From NCBI GenBank assembly GCA_945898275.1, contig CAMDHZ010000002.1:69007-133006 (forward strand): DNA of 64,000 bases, written 5' to 3'. A program made the translations under genes and the position numbers. Below, one piece after another: positions 8,095 to 15,423 of the stretch. Numbering within the stretch: position 1 is the first letter of the stretch; the number at the start of each line of letters is the position of its first letter. The notes below the pieces were generated by a model that ran no database searches, was not told the DNA's origin, and saw nothing but the letters and a program-made list of their open reading frames with translations. The stretch is from Chitinophaga pinensis. Lineage in GTDB: Bacteria > Bacteroidota > Bacteroidia > UKL13-3.

Positions 8095-8793
8095 ATGGAA
8101 AATACTCCAATAAATATACCAATTAGGTACCTAGCAGAAGACGAAAAGCCAAGAGAAAAACTTATGCAATTTGGCCCTAATCATCTCTCAAATGCTGAGT
8201 TATTGGCCATCTTGATTAACAGCGGAAACAAACATTCTTCTGCCATCATGCTAGCAAGACAAATTTTGGGGGCAGCACAAAATGAGTTGAAGCTGCTTCA
8301 AAGAATGAATTGGAAAGAACTTAGTAAGTTAAAAGGCATTGGGTCGGCAAAAGCCATAACCTTAACTGCTGCCTTTGAATTGGGCAAGCGCCAAAGAGAA
8401 GAAGAAGCAAAAAAAATCACTAAAATAAAATCAAGCAGAGAAGTCTTCCAACAATTTGAACATCTTTTAGAAGATAAAGATAAGGAAGAGTTTTGGATGT
8501 TACTTTTAAACCGTGGAAACGGAATAATTTCCAAGAAAAAAATAAGTGAAGGTGGAATATCAGGGACTGTTGTTGACCCGAAAATCATTTTTGGGATTGC
8601 ACTTTCAGAATTAGCCTCATCAATAATTTTGTGCCATAATCATCCTTCAGGAAATTTAACACCTAGTCAACAGGACATTGAAATAACAAGAAAACTTAAA
8701 GAGGGAGGTAAGTTATTGGACATTTTGGTGCAAGACCATATCATAACCGGTAATAAAACATATTTTAGTTTTGCTGATGAAGGATTAATGTAA
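8095..8793 (+). CDS. radC: JAB/MPN-domain protein RadC
   Basis: A 232-residue RadC family protein. The N-terminal UPF0758 domain has DEKPREKLMQFGPNHLSNAELLAILINSG, followed by a helix-hairpin-helix segment (LSKLKGIGSAKAITLTAAFELGKR). The C-terminal MPN/JAMM metalloprotease-like domain has the metal motif CHNHPSGNLTPSQQD (about residues 180-194). Despite the name, a repair role is doubtful in well-studied bacteria. Members may be metal-dependent hydrolases. The conserved sequence begins about ten residues after the ATG, so the start is well supported. Confidence 0.93.
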   Translation: MENTPINIPIRYLAEDEKPREKLMQFGPNHLSNAELLAILINSGNKHSSAIMLARQILGAAQNELKLLQRMNWKELSKLKGIGSAKAITLTAAFELGKRQREEEAKKITKIKSSREVFQQFEHLLEDKDKEEFWMLLLNRGNGIISKKKISEGGISGTVVDPKIIFGIALSELASSIILCHNHPSGNLTPSQQDIEITRKLKEGGKLLDILVQDHIITGNKTYFSFADEGLM

Positions 8794-8813
8794 AATACTA
8801 TTTTTGAGGAGAA

Positions 8814-9332
8814 ATGCCAATTACATTTATTAATAAGTTCAGGACTTGGATAAGACAATATCCGACAGCAAGGAAATTTATCAAATTTGGAATTGTAGGC
8901 GCAACTAGTGCAAGTGTTAGTTTAGGAGTATTTTGGTTATTAGTAAACCAATTTCCTTCCCTCAATCTATTATCTAAAGCAATTGGTTACATAATGGGGT
9001 TCTTTGTAGGGTTTACCCTAAACAAATTCTGGACCTACATTGACCAAACGGATGAGGATGAAAAATATCTCTTAAAATACATTCTAGTTTATGCAGTAAC
9101 GTTCGTAATTTACTTAGCAATAAATTTTATTTTTGATCATTTCCTGCATCCTAATAAGTGGATTGCAAATCTTACAATTGGCATGTTAGAAAACAATATA
9201 AGCACATGGATGCTAGAAAACGGCCCATTAGTTTCAAATGTCATAGCCATTTTCATAAACATCTTTCTAAATTTTTTTGGCACAAACAAATTGGTTTTTA
9301 AAGTTCCAGAACCAGACCATTTGTTTGATTAA
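8814..9332 (+). CDS. GtrA-family membrane protein
   Basis: A 172-residue integral membrane protein with about four hydrophobic segments: residues 20-42 (FIKFGIVGATSASVSLGVFWLLV), 54-72, 92-112 and 140-160. The FVGFTLNKFWTY motif is typical of GtrA. Relatives help move lipid-linked sugars across the inner membrane for polysaccharide or cell-wall glycosylation. It has an unusual GAGGAG-like sequence 3 bases before the ATG and a -7-like TATTTTTG at 8799-8806. It converges on carB with a 32-base gap that holds a GGTTCAAACC copy and no obvious hairpin. Confidence 0.85.
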   Translation: MPITFINKFRTWIRQYPTARKFIKFGIVGATSASVSLGVFWLLVNQFPSLNLLSKAIGYIMGFFVGFTLNKFWTYIDQTDEDEKYLLKYILVYAVTFVIYLAINFIFDHFLHPNKWIANLTIGMLENNISTWMLENGPLVSNVIAIFINIFLNFFGTNKLVFKVPEPDHLFD

Positions 9333-9347
9333 AAATAAATAGAATTT

Positions 9348-9357
9348 GGTTCAAACC
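9348..9357 (+). repeat. Dispersed 10-mer, GGTTCAAACCGAA (copy 5)
   Basis: Exact copy with GAA extension, non-coding, in the 32-base gap between the convergent gtrA-like and carB genes. Confidence 0.8.
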
Positions 9358-9364
9358 GAAACCA

Positions 9365-12184
9365 TTACCTGCTTAAATACATACTTTTCTCTTTGTATAA
9401 CAACCTAAAATGAGGGTCTTGTAAGTCTTTTATAAATCTAATTGCCTCGCCAGTTGACTTCATTTCAGGCCCCAATTCTTTGTTAACATTAGGAAATTTA
9501 TCAAAACTAAAAACAGGCTCTTTAATTGCATAACCTGTTAACTTGCGCTCAAAAGTAAAGTCTTTTAGCTTGTGTGTGCCTAACATAACCTTCGTAGCAA
9601 TATTTATATAGGGAATTTGGTAAGCTTTAGCAATGAAGGGAACAGTTCTACTAGCGCGTGGATTAGCTTCAATCACATAGACCTTTTCATTTTTTATAGC
9701 AAATTGGATGTTTAATAATCCACGGATATTCATGTTCTTAGCTAATTCTATAGCATATTGTTCCATTTTGTTTTGAATCGATTCGCTTAAACTAAAAGGA
9801 GGAAGTACCGCAGAACTATCTCCCGAGTGAATTCCTGCCGGCTCAATGTGTTCCATCATGCCTACGATATGAACATCTTCTCCATCACAGATTAAATCTA
9901 TTTCTGCTTCTTCTGCACGGTCTAAAAAGTGGTCTATTAAACAGCGATTTCCAGGTAAATCTCCCAATAAATCAATAACTGCTTGTTCTAGGTCTTCATC
10001 ATTAATTACTATTTTCATTCCTTGACCTCCTAAAACATAACTAGGTCTAACTAAAACTGGATACCCCACTTTATTTGCTACAACTATGGCCTCTTCGGCA
10101 TCTTCTGCAACCCCATAATCTGGATATGGTATATCAAGTTCTTTTAACAAATCAGAAAAACTGCCTCTATCCTCTGATAAATCCATGTCTGGAAAACTGG
10201 TACCAATGATCTTGATATTTAGTTCATGTAATTTTCGCGCAAGCTTTAAGGCTGTTTGACCACCCAATTGAACAATTACACCTTCTGGCTTTTCTAGGTC
10301 AATGATTTCTCGCAATGTTTCCCAAAAAACAGGTTCAAAATAAAGTTTATCAGCCATATCAAAATCTGTACTTACAGTTTCTGGATTACAATTAATCATA
10401 ATGGCTTCAAATCCAACCTCTTTAGCAGCTAGTAAACCGTGCACGCAGCTGTAATCAAATTCTATTCCTTGGCCAATTCTGTTTGGTCCCGAACCAAGTA
10501 CAATAATTTTTTTTCTATCAGAAACGACACTTTCATTTTCTCCATCAAAGGTTGAATAAAAATAATTGGTAGGTGAAGGAAATTCTCCTGCACATGTGTC
10601 TACCATTTTATAAATTCTATTGATGCCAAATTTTTTACGCAAATTCCAAACTTCATCTTCACTTGTATCGCCGCCTAATAAATAAGCAATCTGAATGTCG
10701 CTATACCCTTTCTGCTTTAATTCTATTAGGATTTCCTTTGGTAAATTATTTAAATTAAATCGCTTAGTATCATTTTCTAAACGAACCATGTCATTAATTT
10801 GGGTTAGAAACCATCGGTCAATTCTAGTAATTTTTTCTAACGAAGAAATAGGCATTCCAAGACTTAAGGCATCTTTAACTGCAAAAATTCTATCCCAGCT
10901 TGGGTTTTTTAATTTCTCTACGATGTCCTCTAATTTCCTCTGTTGAAACCCATCTGCTCCTAAACCATTTCTTTTTATCTCCAAACTTTGTGTTGCCTTT
11001 TGAAGCGCTTCAATAAACGTTCTGCCAATGCCCATTACTTCTCCAACTGATTTCATTTGTAGTCCAAGTGTTTTGTTTGAACCTTTGAACTTATCAAAGT
11101 TCCATCTTGGAATTTTTACGATTACATAATCAATTGCTGGTTCAAAAAAAGCTGAAGTGGTTTTTGTAACTGGGTTCTTGAGTTCATCTAAATGATATCC
11201 TATCGCTAGTTTGGCAGCAATCTTGGCAATTGGATATCCTGTAGCCTTAGAAGCAAGGGCAGATGACCTTGAAACTCTAGGGTTTATTTCTACAGAAATT
11301 ATACTTTCATCTTCTGGATTTACAGCAAATTGGACGTTACATCCACCTGCAAAATTTCCAATGGAACGCATCATGTGTATGGCCATTGTTCTCATTTCTT
11401 GAAAAACAGTATCGCTCAAGGTCATTGCTGGAGCTACTGTAATAGAATCACCAGTATGAATGCCCATAGGGTCAAAGTTTTCTATGGTACAAATAATCGC
11501 TACGCTATCATTTTTATCCCTTAATAATTCTAACTCATATTCTTTCCAACCAAAAACTGCCTTTTCTACTAGAACTTCGTGTGTTGGCGAAGCAGACAAA
11601 CCTCTTTGGAGTGCTGCATCTAATTCTTCTTTCACCCAAACAAATCCTCCACCTGTACCTCCTAGTGTATAAGAAGGCCTAATCACTAAAGGAAATCCTA
11701 TTTTTTGGGCAATTTCTTTTCCTTCTAAAAATGAATTGGCCACTTTTGAATCAGCAACTGGTACTCCTATATCAATCATTTTCTGACGAAACTTCTCTCT
11801 ATTTTCTGTAGTATCAATTGCTGCAATGTCAACACCAATCATTCTCACATTATATTTTTTCCAAAGTCCCATTTCATCACACTCAATTGCCAAGTTAAGT
11901 GCTGTTTGGCCACCCATTGTTGGCAATACTGCATCAATTTGGTGATCGTTAAGTATTTTCTCAATTGACTCAGGATTCAAGGGCAACAAATAAACATGAT
12001 CAGCAGTAACTGGATCTGTCATGATTGTCGCTGGATTGCTATTAATCAAAATTACTTTGATGCCTTCTTCTTTTAAAGACCTCGCTGCTTGTGAGCCACT
12101 ATAATCAAACTCGCAAGCCTGACCAATAACTATTGGACCACTTCCAATGATGAGAACTGAATGAATACTTGAGTCTTTTGGCAT
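9365..12184 (-). CDS. carB: Carbamoyl-phosphate synthase large subunit, short form
   Basis: Makes carbamoyl phosphate from glutamine-derived ammonia, bicarbonate and 2 ATP for pyrimidine and arginine synthesis. The 939-residue protein has two tandem ATP-grasp halves. The first begins SVLIIGSGPIVIGQACEFDYSG and has INPRVSRSSALASKATGYPIAKIAAK. The second begins KKIIVLGSGPNRIGQGIEFDYS and has EANPRASRTVPFIAKA. It ends shortly after the second half (RLLYKEKSMYLSR), so the C-terminal allosteric MGS-like domain found in the ~1070-residue enterobacterial enzyme is absent. carA is not adjacent. A -7-like TACTTTTG lies at 12218-12225 on this strand. Confidence 0.96.
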   Translation of the reverse strand: MPKDSSIHSVLIIGSGPIVIGQACEFDYSGSQAARSLKEEGIKVILINSNPATIMTDPVTADHVYLLPLNPESIEKILNDHQIDAVLPTMGGQTALNLAIECDEMGLWKKYNVRMIGVDIAAIDTTENREKFRQKMIDIGVPVADSKVANSFLEGKEIAQKIGFPLVIRPSYTLGGTGGGFVWVKEELDAALQRGLSASPTHEVLVEKAVFGWKEYELELLRDKNDSVAIICTIENFDPMGIHTGDSITVAPAMTLSDTVFQEMRTMAIHMMRSIGNFAGGCNVQFAVNPEDESIISVEINPRVSRSSALASKATGYPIAKIAAKLAIGYHLDELKNPVTKTTSAFFEPAIDYVIVKIPRWNFDKFKGSNKTLGLQMKSVGEVMGIGRTFIEALQKATQSLEIKRNGLGADGFQQRKLEDIVEKLKNPSWDRIFAVKDALSLGMPISSLEKITRIDRWFLTQINDMVRLENDTKRFNLNNLPKEILIELKQKGYSDIQIAYLLGGDTSEDEVWNLRKKFGINRIYKMVDTCAGEFPSPTNYFYSTFDGENESVVSDRKKIIVLGSGPNRIGQGIEFDYSCVHGLLAAKEVGFEAIMINCNPETVSTDFDMADKLYFEPVFWETLREIIDLEKPEGVIVQLGGQTALKLARKLHELNIKIIGTSFPDMDLSEDRGSFSDLLKELDIPYPDYGVAEDAEEAIVVANKVGYPVLVRPSYVLGGQGMKIVINDEDLEQAVIDLLGDLPGNRCLIDHFLDRAEEAEIDLICDGEDVHIVGMMEHIEPAGIHSGDSSAVLPPFSLSESIQNKMEQYAIELAKNMNIRGLLNIQFAIKNEKVYVIEANPRASRTVPFIAKAYQIPYINIATKVMLGTHKLKDFTFERKLTGYAIKEPVFSFDKFPNVNKELGPEMKSTGEAIRFIKDLQDPHFRLLYKEKSMYLSR

Positions 12185-12384
12185 AATATAAATGATTATT
12201 TATAGGTATAAATTATGCAAAAGTAAGCCACTAATCGAATTAACGAAAGGAATATGTGCAATGTGGAAAGATTCCTATATTTTAATGCTATTTAAAGAGT
12301 AAAAACACGCTTAAGTCCTAAGAATTGGACATTTGAATAATTTCTGTGTATAGCCTAAACAATGTATCTAATTTGCAATCGTTT

Positions 12385-12957
12385 ATGAACCGAATAATAC
12401 AAACATTTTCTGCTATCAGTTTATTATTATTTGCATTTATAATAGCCTGGGTGGTGAGTGAAAAAAATCTAGCACCAAATGATAGCTTGCAAGGTATTTA
12501 TGATAATAACATGAAACCCTGCATGAATTATTGGACGACAGACCCAAGCTATACAGATACTGTTAGTATGCACATGCAGGCCATGAAGCTGTATGATAAG
12601 GGGGATTATGCACTAGCTTTAGAGGCTTTTCAGAGATTTGAACCTAATGAAAATGAACAGAGTTTATACAATTTGTATACAGGTATTTGTTTGCTACAAA
12701 CAAATTTTAATCTGTTAGCAATTTCTAGGTTTCAAGAGGCTGTTGCAGTAGGCAATAAATTTGAGATTATTCAATTAAGCAAATGGTACTTAGCAATGGC
12801 CTATTTAAAAAGTGGACGTCAAAATGAGGCAATTGCAACACTCAATAAATTAGTGGAAGTAAATGCTTCCCAAAAATACCAAGCCCAGAACATTATAAAA
12901 GAAATAGATGTTGCAAGTAATCCAATGAATCACTTATTGGTATTTGTAACTAAATAA
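12385..12957 (+). CDS. Membrane-anchored TPR protein
   Basis: A 190-residue protein with one N-terminal hydrophobic segment (IIQTFSAISLLLFAFIIAWVV), then a soluble region with tetratricopeptide-like repeats: MKLYDKGDYALALEAFQRFE, IYTGICLLQTNFNLLAISRFQEAV and WYLAMAYLKSGRQNEAIATLNKLVEV. I chose the ATG at 12385, just before the hydrophobic segment, over the GTG at 12346. It is probably a scaffold facing the periplasm, partner unknown. Its stop runs into a bidirectional terminator shared with the convergent TonB receptor gene. Confidence 0.75.
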   Translation: MNRIIQTFSAISLLLFAFIIAWVVSEKNLAPNDSLQGIYDNNMKPCMNYWTTDPSYTDTVSMHMQAMKLYDKGDYALALEAFQRFEPNENEQSLYNLYTGICLLQTNFNLLAISRFQEAVAVGNKFEIIQLSKWYLAMAYLKSGRQNEAIATLNKLVEVNASQKYQAQNIIKEIDVASNPMNHLLVFVTK

Positions 12958-12986
12958 ATTAGGAGGATAACTAAACCTCCTAATTT
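12956..12986. terminator. Bidirectional hairpin between the TPR gene and the TonB receptor gene
   Basis: A perfect 11-base inverted repeat (AAATTAGGAGG at 12956-12966, CCTCCTAATTT at 12976-12986) has a 9-base loop. It overlaps the stop of the TPR gene and lies 17 bases past the convergent gene's stop. The flanking T/A bases suit both directions. Confidence 0.75.
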
Positions 12987-13002
12987 ATTCCATTTTCTGG
13001 TT

Positions 13003-15213
13003 CTAAAATGATGAAGATAGCGTTAAGAAAAAGTTTGTACCCGCTGCTGGCATAAACAAAGGAAAATTTCCACGATTGCCAATTGCATCTATAGTATTTG
13101 AGCCTCCCAAACTTCCAAATGGTGCATACTTAGCATTAAGCAAGTTGTTGGCATGTAGCCTGATTTGCCATGTTGCCTTTTCGATAAATTTTAAATTGAA
13201 TTGGTAGGTAAACCTCAAATCCAAAGTATAAAAAGCTGGAATACTAAGTAATTCATTACCTGTATTATCTAAGTATTGTTTACTTACGTATCGTCCATTT
13301 ATAGCAGTATTTATCGTTTCATCTAAGCTAATAAATTGAATACCTAATAAATGTATTTGGTTTGGACTTAATGCAAGTGGTGTGCCTTTAAAAGTCTTTT
13401 GAATAGATGTTCCAATTGGGTCTGCATTAGAAAATGTTTGTGTAAATTCCTTTGCACCATTCATGCTAAAAGATGCATTAGCAAACAATGAAAACATTTT
13501 ATCAAAAGGAATCAAAACCTCAGACTCTAAGCCTCTGCGCCAACTTCTTCCAATATTTCCAGTTATTGGGTAGCCAAAGTTATTGAGTGCCCCTGTGCCA
13601 ACAATCTGGTTTTGAAATTCCATGAAAAATGCGTTAGCCAAAACCTTAAATCCATTTGTTATAAAGCGATAGCCCATTTCTGTATTCCATAATTGTTCTG
13701 GCTTAATCGATGTTTGTTGCACCTCACCAATTGCAAAATCATCTTGCAAAAAATCAAAGCGTGTAGGTTCTCTAAAACCTAAACCAGTAAATATATAAAG
13801 CGTTTGACCATGTCTTAAAGTTTGGTTCAAGCCAATTCTTGGATTTAAAAACACCCATTGCATATCATTTACTTTTCCAAAACTTGGGCGAATGGCCATT
13901 TCTTTATCTTCGTAACTAAAGGTAGTCACTCTAATCTGCATATCTACAAACAAACTCAGCCTATCGGTGGCACTTAAATTTCCTTTTAAAAAAGCACTTA
14001 AATCTTTTTTTACTCCAGTATTTCTATACACTTCGTGGTTAGGGAAAATGCCATTTGGCAATAATGCAGCAGCGTCTACTTCCATAAAGTGGTCGGCTGT
14101 AAAATAGTTTGCATGCAAACCGCTATTTAGTTCAAAGCGCTTAAATTTAAGTGTGTGCGTAACAAATGCGCCATAAAACTTCTGGTCTAAACGATAAGAA
14201 GTCATCATATCTCCGGCAAAAATGTTAGTATCACCGCCATTAATTACAGGCGGCATATTGAACCAATCAAAAGAGTAGCCCCAACTTGCAGGAAATTGAA
14301 ATTGAAATTTAGGTGCAGCACTTCTTACAAAATACACGCTTGCATTTAGAGTTTGGTTCAAACCGATTCTTCTAAAATATTGAATTTGATTGAAAAATTG
14401 TCTAAAAGCATCAGATTCTCCATTCACAAAAGGGTTACTTTTGGCATTATCCTCAAAAGTTTGCTTGTCAATCCCTAGATAAGATAATTGGTTGCTGGTA
14501 GCGCCACCAAATAAGTTGAACCTAATGGAGCCTTTGGATAATAATCGTGTTACAGAAACTTGATACGAGTTAACTTGTGCTGCTGCATTATTTCTGAATC
14601 CGTTGGTTTGAACCCTACCAATTCTAAGTTGAGAAAGCCACTTTTTGTTAATTAAACCGCTATGAATATTTGCTGTTATTCGGCTTGAACCAAAGGATCC
14701 AAAACCTACCTGAATTTCGGCGGAGTGTTTCTGCTTTAAGGCAGCCAAAGTAATTTGAACCGAGCCTCCAAAGGCAGATGTCCCATTAGTGGAAGTCCCA
14801 AGTCCACGTTGCACTTGAACCTCCTCTACCCCGCTTAATAAATCTGCAAAATTGGTGAAAAAGACTCCTTGGTTTTCTGGGTCATTTACTGGAATTCCAT
14901 TAATGGTTGTATTGATTCTAGTTTGATCCATGCCTCGCATTCTAAAGAAACTATAGCCAATTCCAGTTCCATTATCGCTATATGAATTTATAGATGGAAG
15001 TTGTTGTAGCACCGTAGGAATGTCTGCACCAAAATAGAGTTGCTTTAGTTTTTTACTTTCAAGACTGCTAAAAGTTAAAGGACGATTGAGAGAAGGATTG
15101 ATTTCTTTGATAACCAATTCTTGTAAACCAATTTGTTTACTTAAACTATCTTGTTGCCCAACAACAAAAATAGGAAGCAGCATTGCTGCAGATATATATA
15201 ATATTTTTTTCAT
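13003..15213 (-). CDS. TonB-dependent outer-membrane receptor, likely for thiamine compounds
   Basis: A 736-residue outer-membrane receptor that would import a ligand using TonB energy. The signal peptide (KKILYISAAMLLPIFVVG) leaves Gln first. A plug domain follows (about residues 50-150, with FRMRGMDQTRINTTINGIPVNDPENQGV and GLGTSTNGTSAFGGSVQI), then a 22-strand-type barrel ending in ...FFLTLSSSF. The frame stays open to 15357, but the ATG at 15213 is the correct start: the upstream part is a TPP riboswitch. That riboswitch is the basis for the thiamine assignment. The gene has two exact GGTTTGAACC copies. Confidence 0.9.
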   Translation of the reverse strand: MKKILYISAAMLLPIFVVGQQDSLSKQIGLQELVIKEINPSLNRPLTFSSLESKKLKQLYFGADIPTVLQQLPSINSYSDNGTGIGYSFFRMRGMDQTRINTTINGIPVNDPENQGVFFTNFADLLSGVEEVQVQRGLGTSTNGTSAFGGSVQITLAALKQKHSAEIQVGFGSFGSSRITANIHSGLINKKWLSQLRIGRVQTNGFRNNAAAQVNSYQVSVTRLLSKGSIRFNLFGGATSNQLSYLGIDKQTFEDNAKSNPFVNGESDAFRQFFNQIQYFRRIGLNQTLNASVYFVRSAAPKFQFQFPASWGYSFDWFNMPPVINGGDTNIFAGDMMTSYRLDQKFYGAFVTHTLKFKRFELNSGLHANYFTADHFMEVDAAALLPNGIFPNHEVYRNTGVKKDLSAFLKGNLSATDRLSLFVDMQIRVTTFSYEDKEMAIRPSFGKVNDMQWVFLNPRIGLNQTLRHGQTLYIFTGLGFREPTRFDFLQDDFAIGEVQQTSIKPEQLWNTEMGYRFITNGFKVLANAFFMEFQNQIVGTGALNNFGYPITGNIGRSWRRGLESEVLIPFDKMFSLFANASFSMNGAKEFTQTFSNADPIGTSIQKTFKGTPLALSPNQIHLLGIQFISLDETINTAINGRYVSKQYLDNTGNELLSIPAFYTLDLRFTYQFNLKFIEKATWQIRLHANNLLNAKYAPFGSLGGSNTIDAIGNRGNFPLFMPAAGTNFFLTLSSSF
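14355..14364 (+). repeat. Dispersed 10-mer, GGTTCAAACC form (copy 6)
   Basis: Exact copy; in the thiamine receptor gene it encodes GLN on the minus strand. Confidence 0.8.
14605..14614 (-). repeat. Dispersed 10-mer, GGTTTGAACC on plus (copy 7)
   Basis: Exact copy; in the thiamine receptor gene it encodes VQT. The same gene uses both orientations. Confidence 0.8.
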
Positions 15214-15214
15214 A

Positions 15215-15296
15215 CTTTTCCCTTTCGCAGGCATTATCCTGATCAGGTTCGGAGGGTTTGTTCTCAGCCCACACCAAAGCATGGGCACCCCTAAAG
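15215..15296 (-). promoter_or_regulatory. TPP (thiamine pyrophosphate) riboswitch, THI element
   Basis: Read on the minus strand the segment has the conserved THI-box blocks in order: GGGGTGCCC, GGGCTGAGA, ACCCTCCGAACCTGATCAG, GATAATGCCTGCGAAGGGAA. The outer P1 stem can form from CTTT (15293-15296) and AAAG (15215-15218). Only one base separates the aptamer from the receptor's ATG (15211-15213), and no separate terminator hairpin lies between them. TPP binding would therefore most simply block ribosome access to the start codon. Expression should fall when thiamine is plentiful. Confidence 0.93.
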
Positions 15297-15423
15297 ACAG
15301 TTGCAAAGCAATATTAAAGATCAACCAAAACCAAATTTTAACGTCGAATTTTACCAATTAAACTATTTTGTAATTTTCTTGTCTTATCTATATGCATCTT
15401 TGAGCGCTAAAAAATTACTTGCT

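Noticed and set aside
8806-8811. GAGGAG before the gtrA-like start as evidence of general Shine-Dalgarno use
   Set aside because: It is an isolated case; most starts in the window lack any purine-rich site, as usual for Bacteroidota.
15214-15357. N-terminal extension of the TonB receptor (48 codons)
   Set aside because: The extension is the translated TPP riboswitch; the signal peptide begins at 15213.
15086-15361. A 91-residue plus-strand ORF across the riboswitch region
   Set aside because: It is the antisense of the TPP riboswitch and the receptor's signal peptide; no homology-like features, and the minus-strand reading is fully explained.
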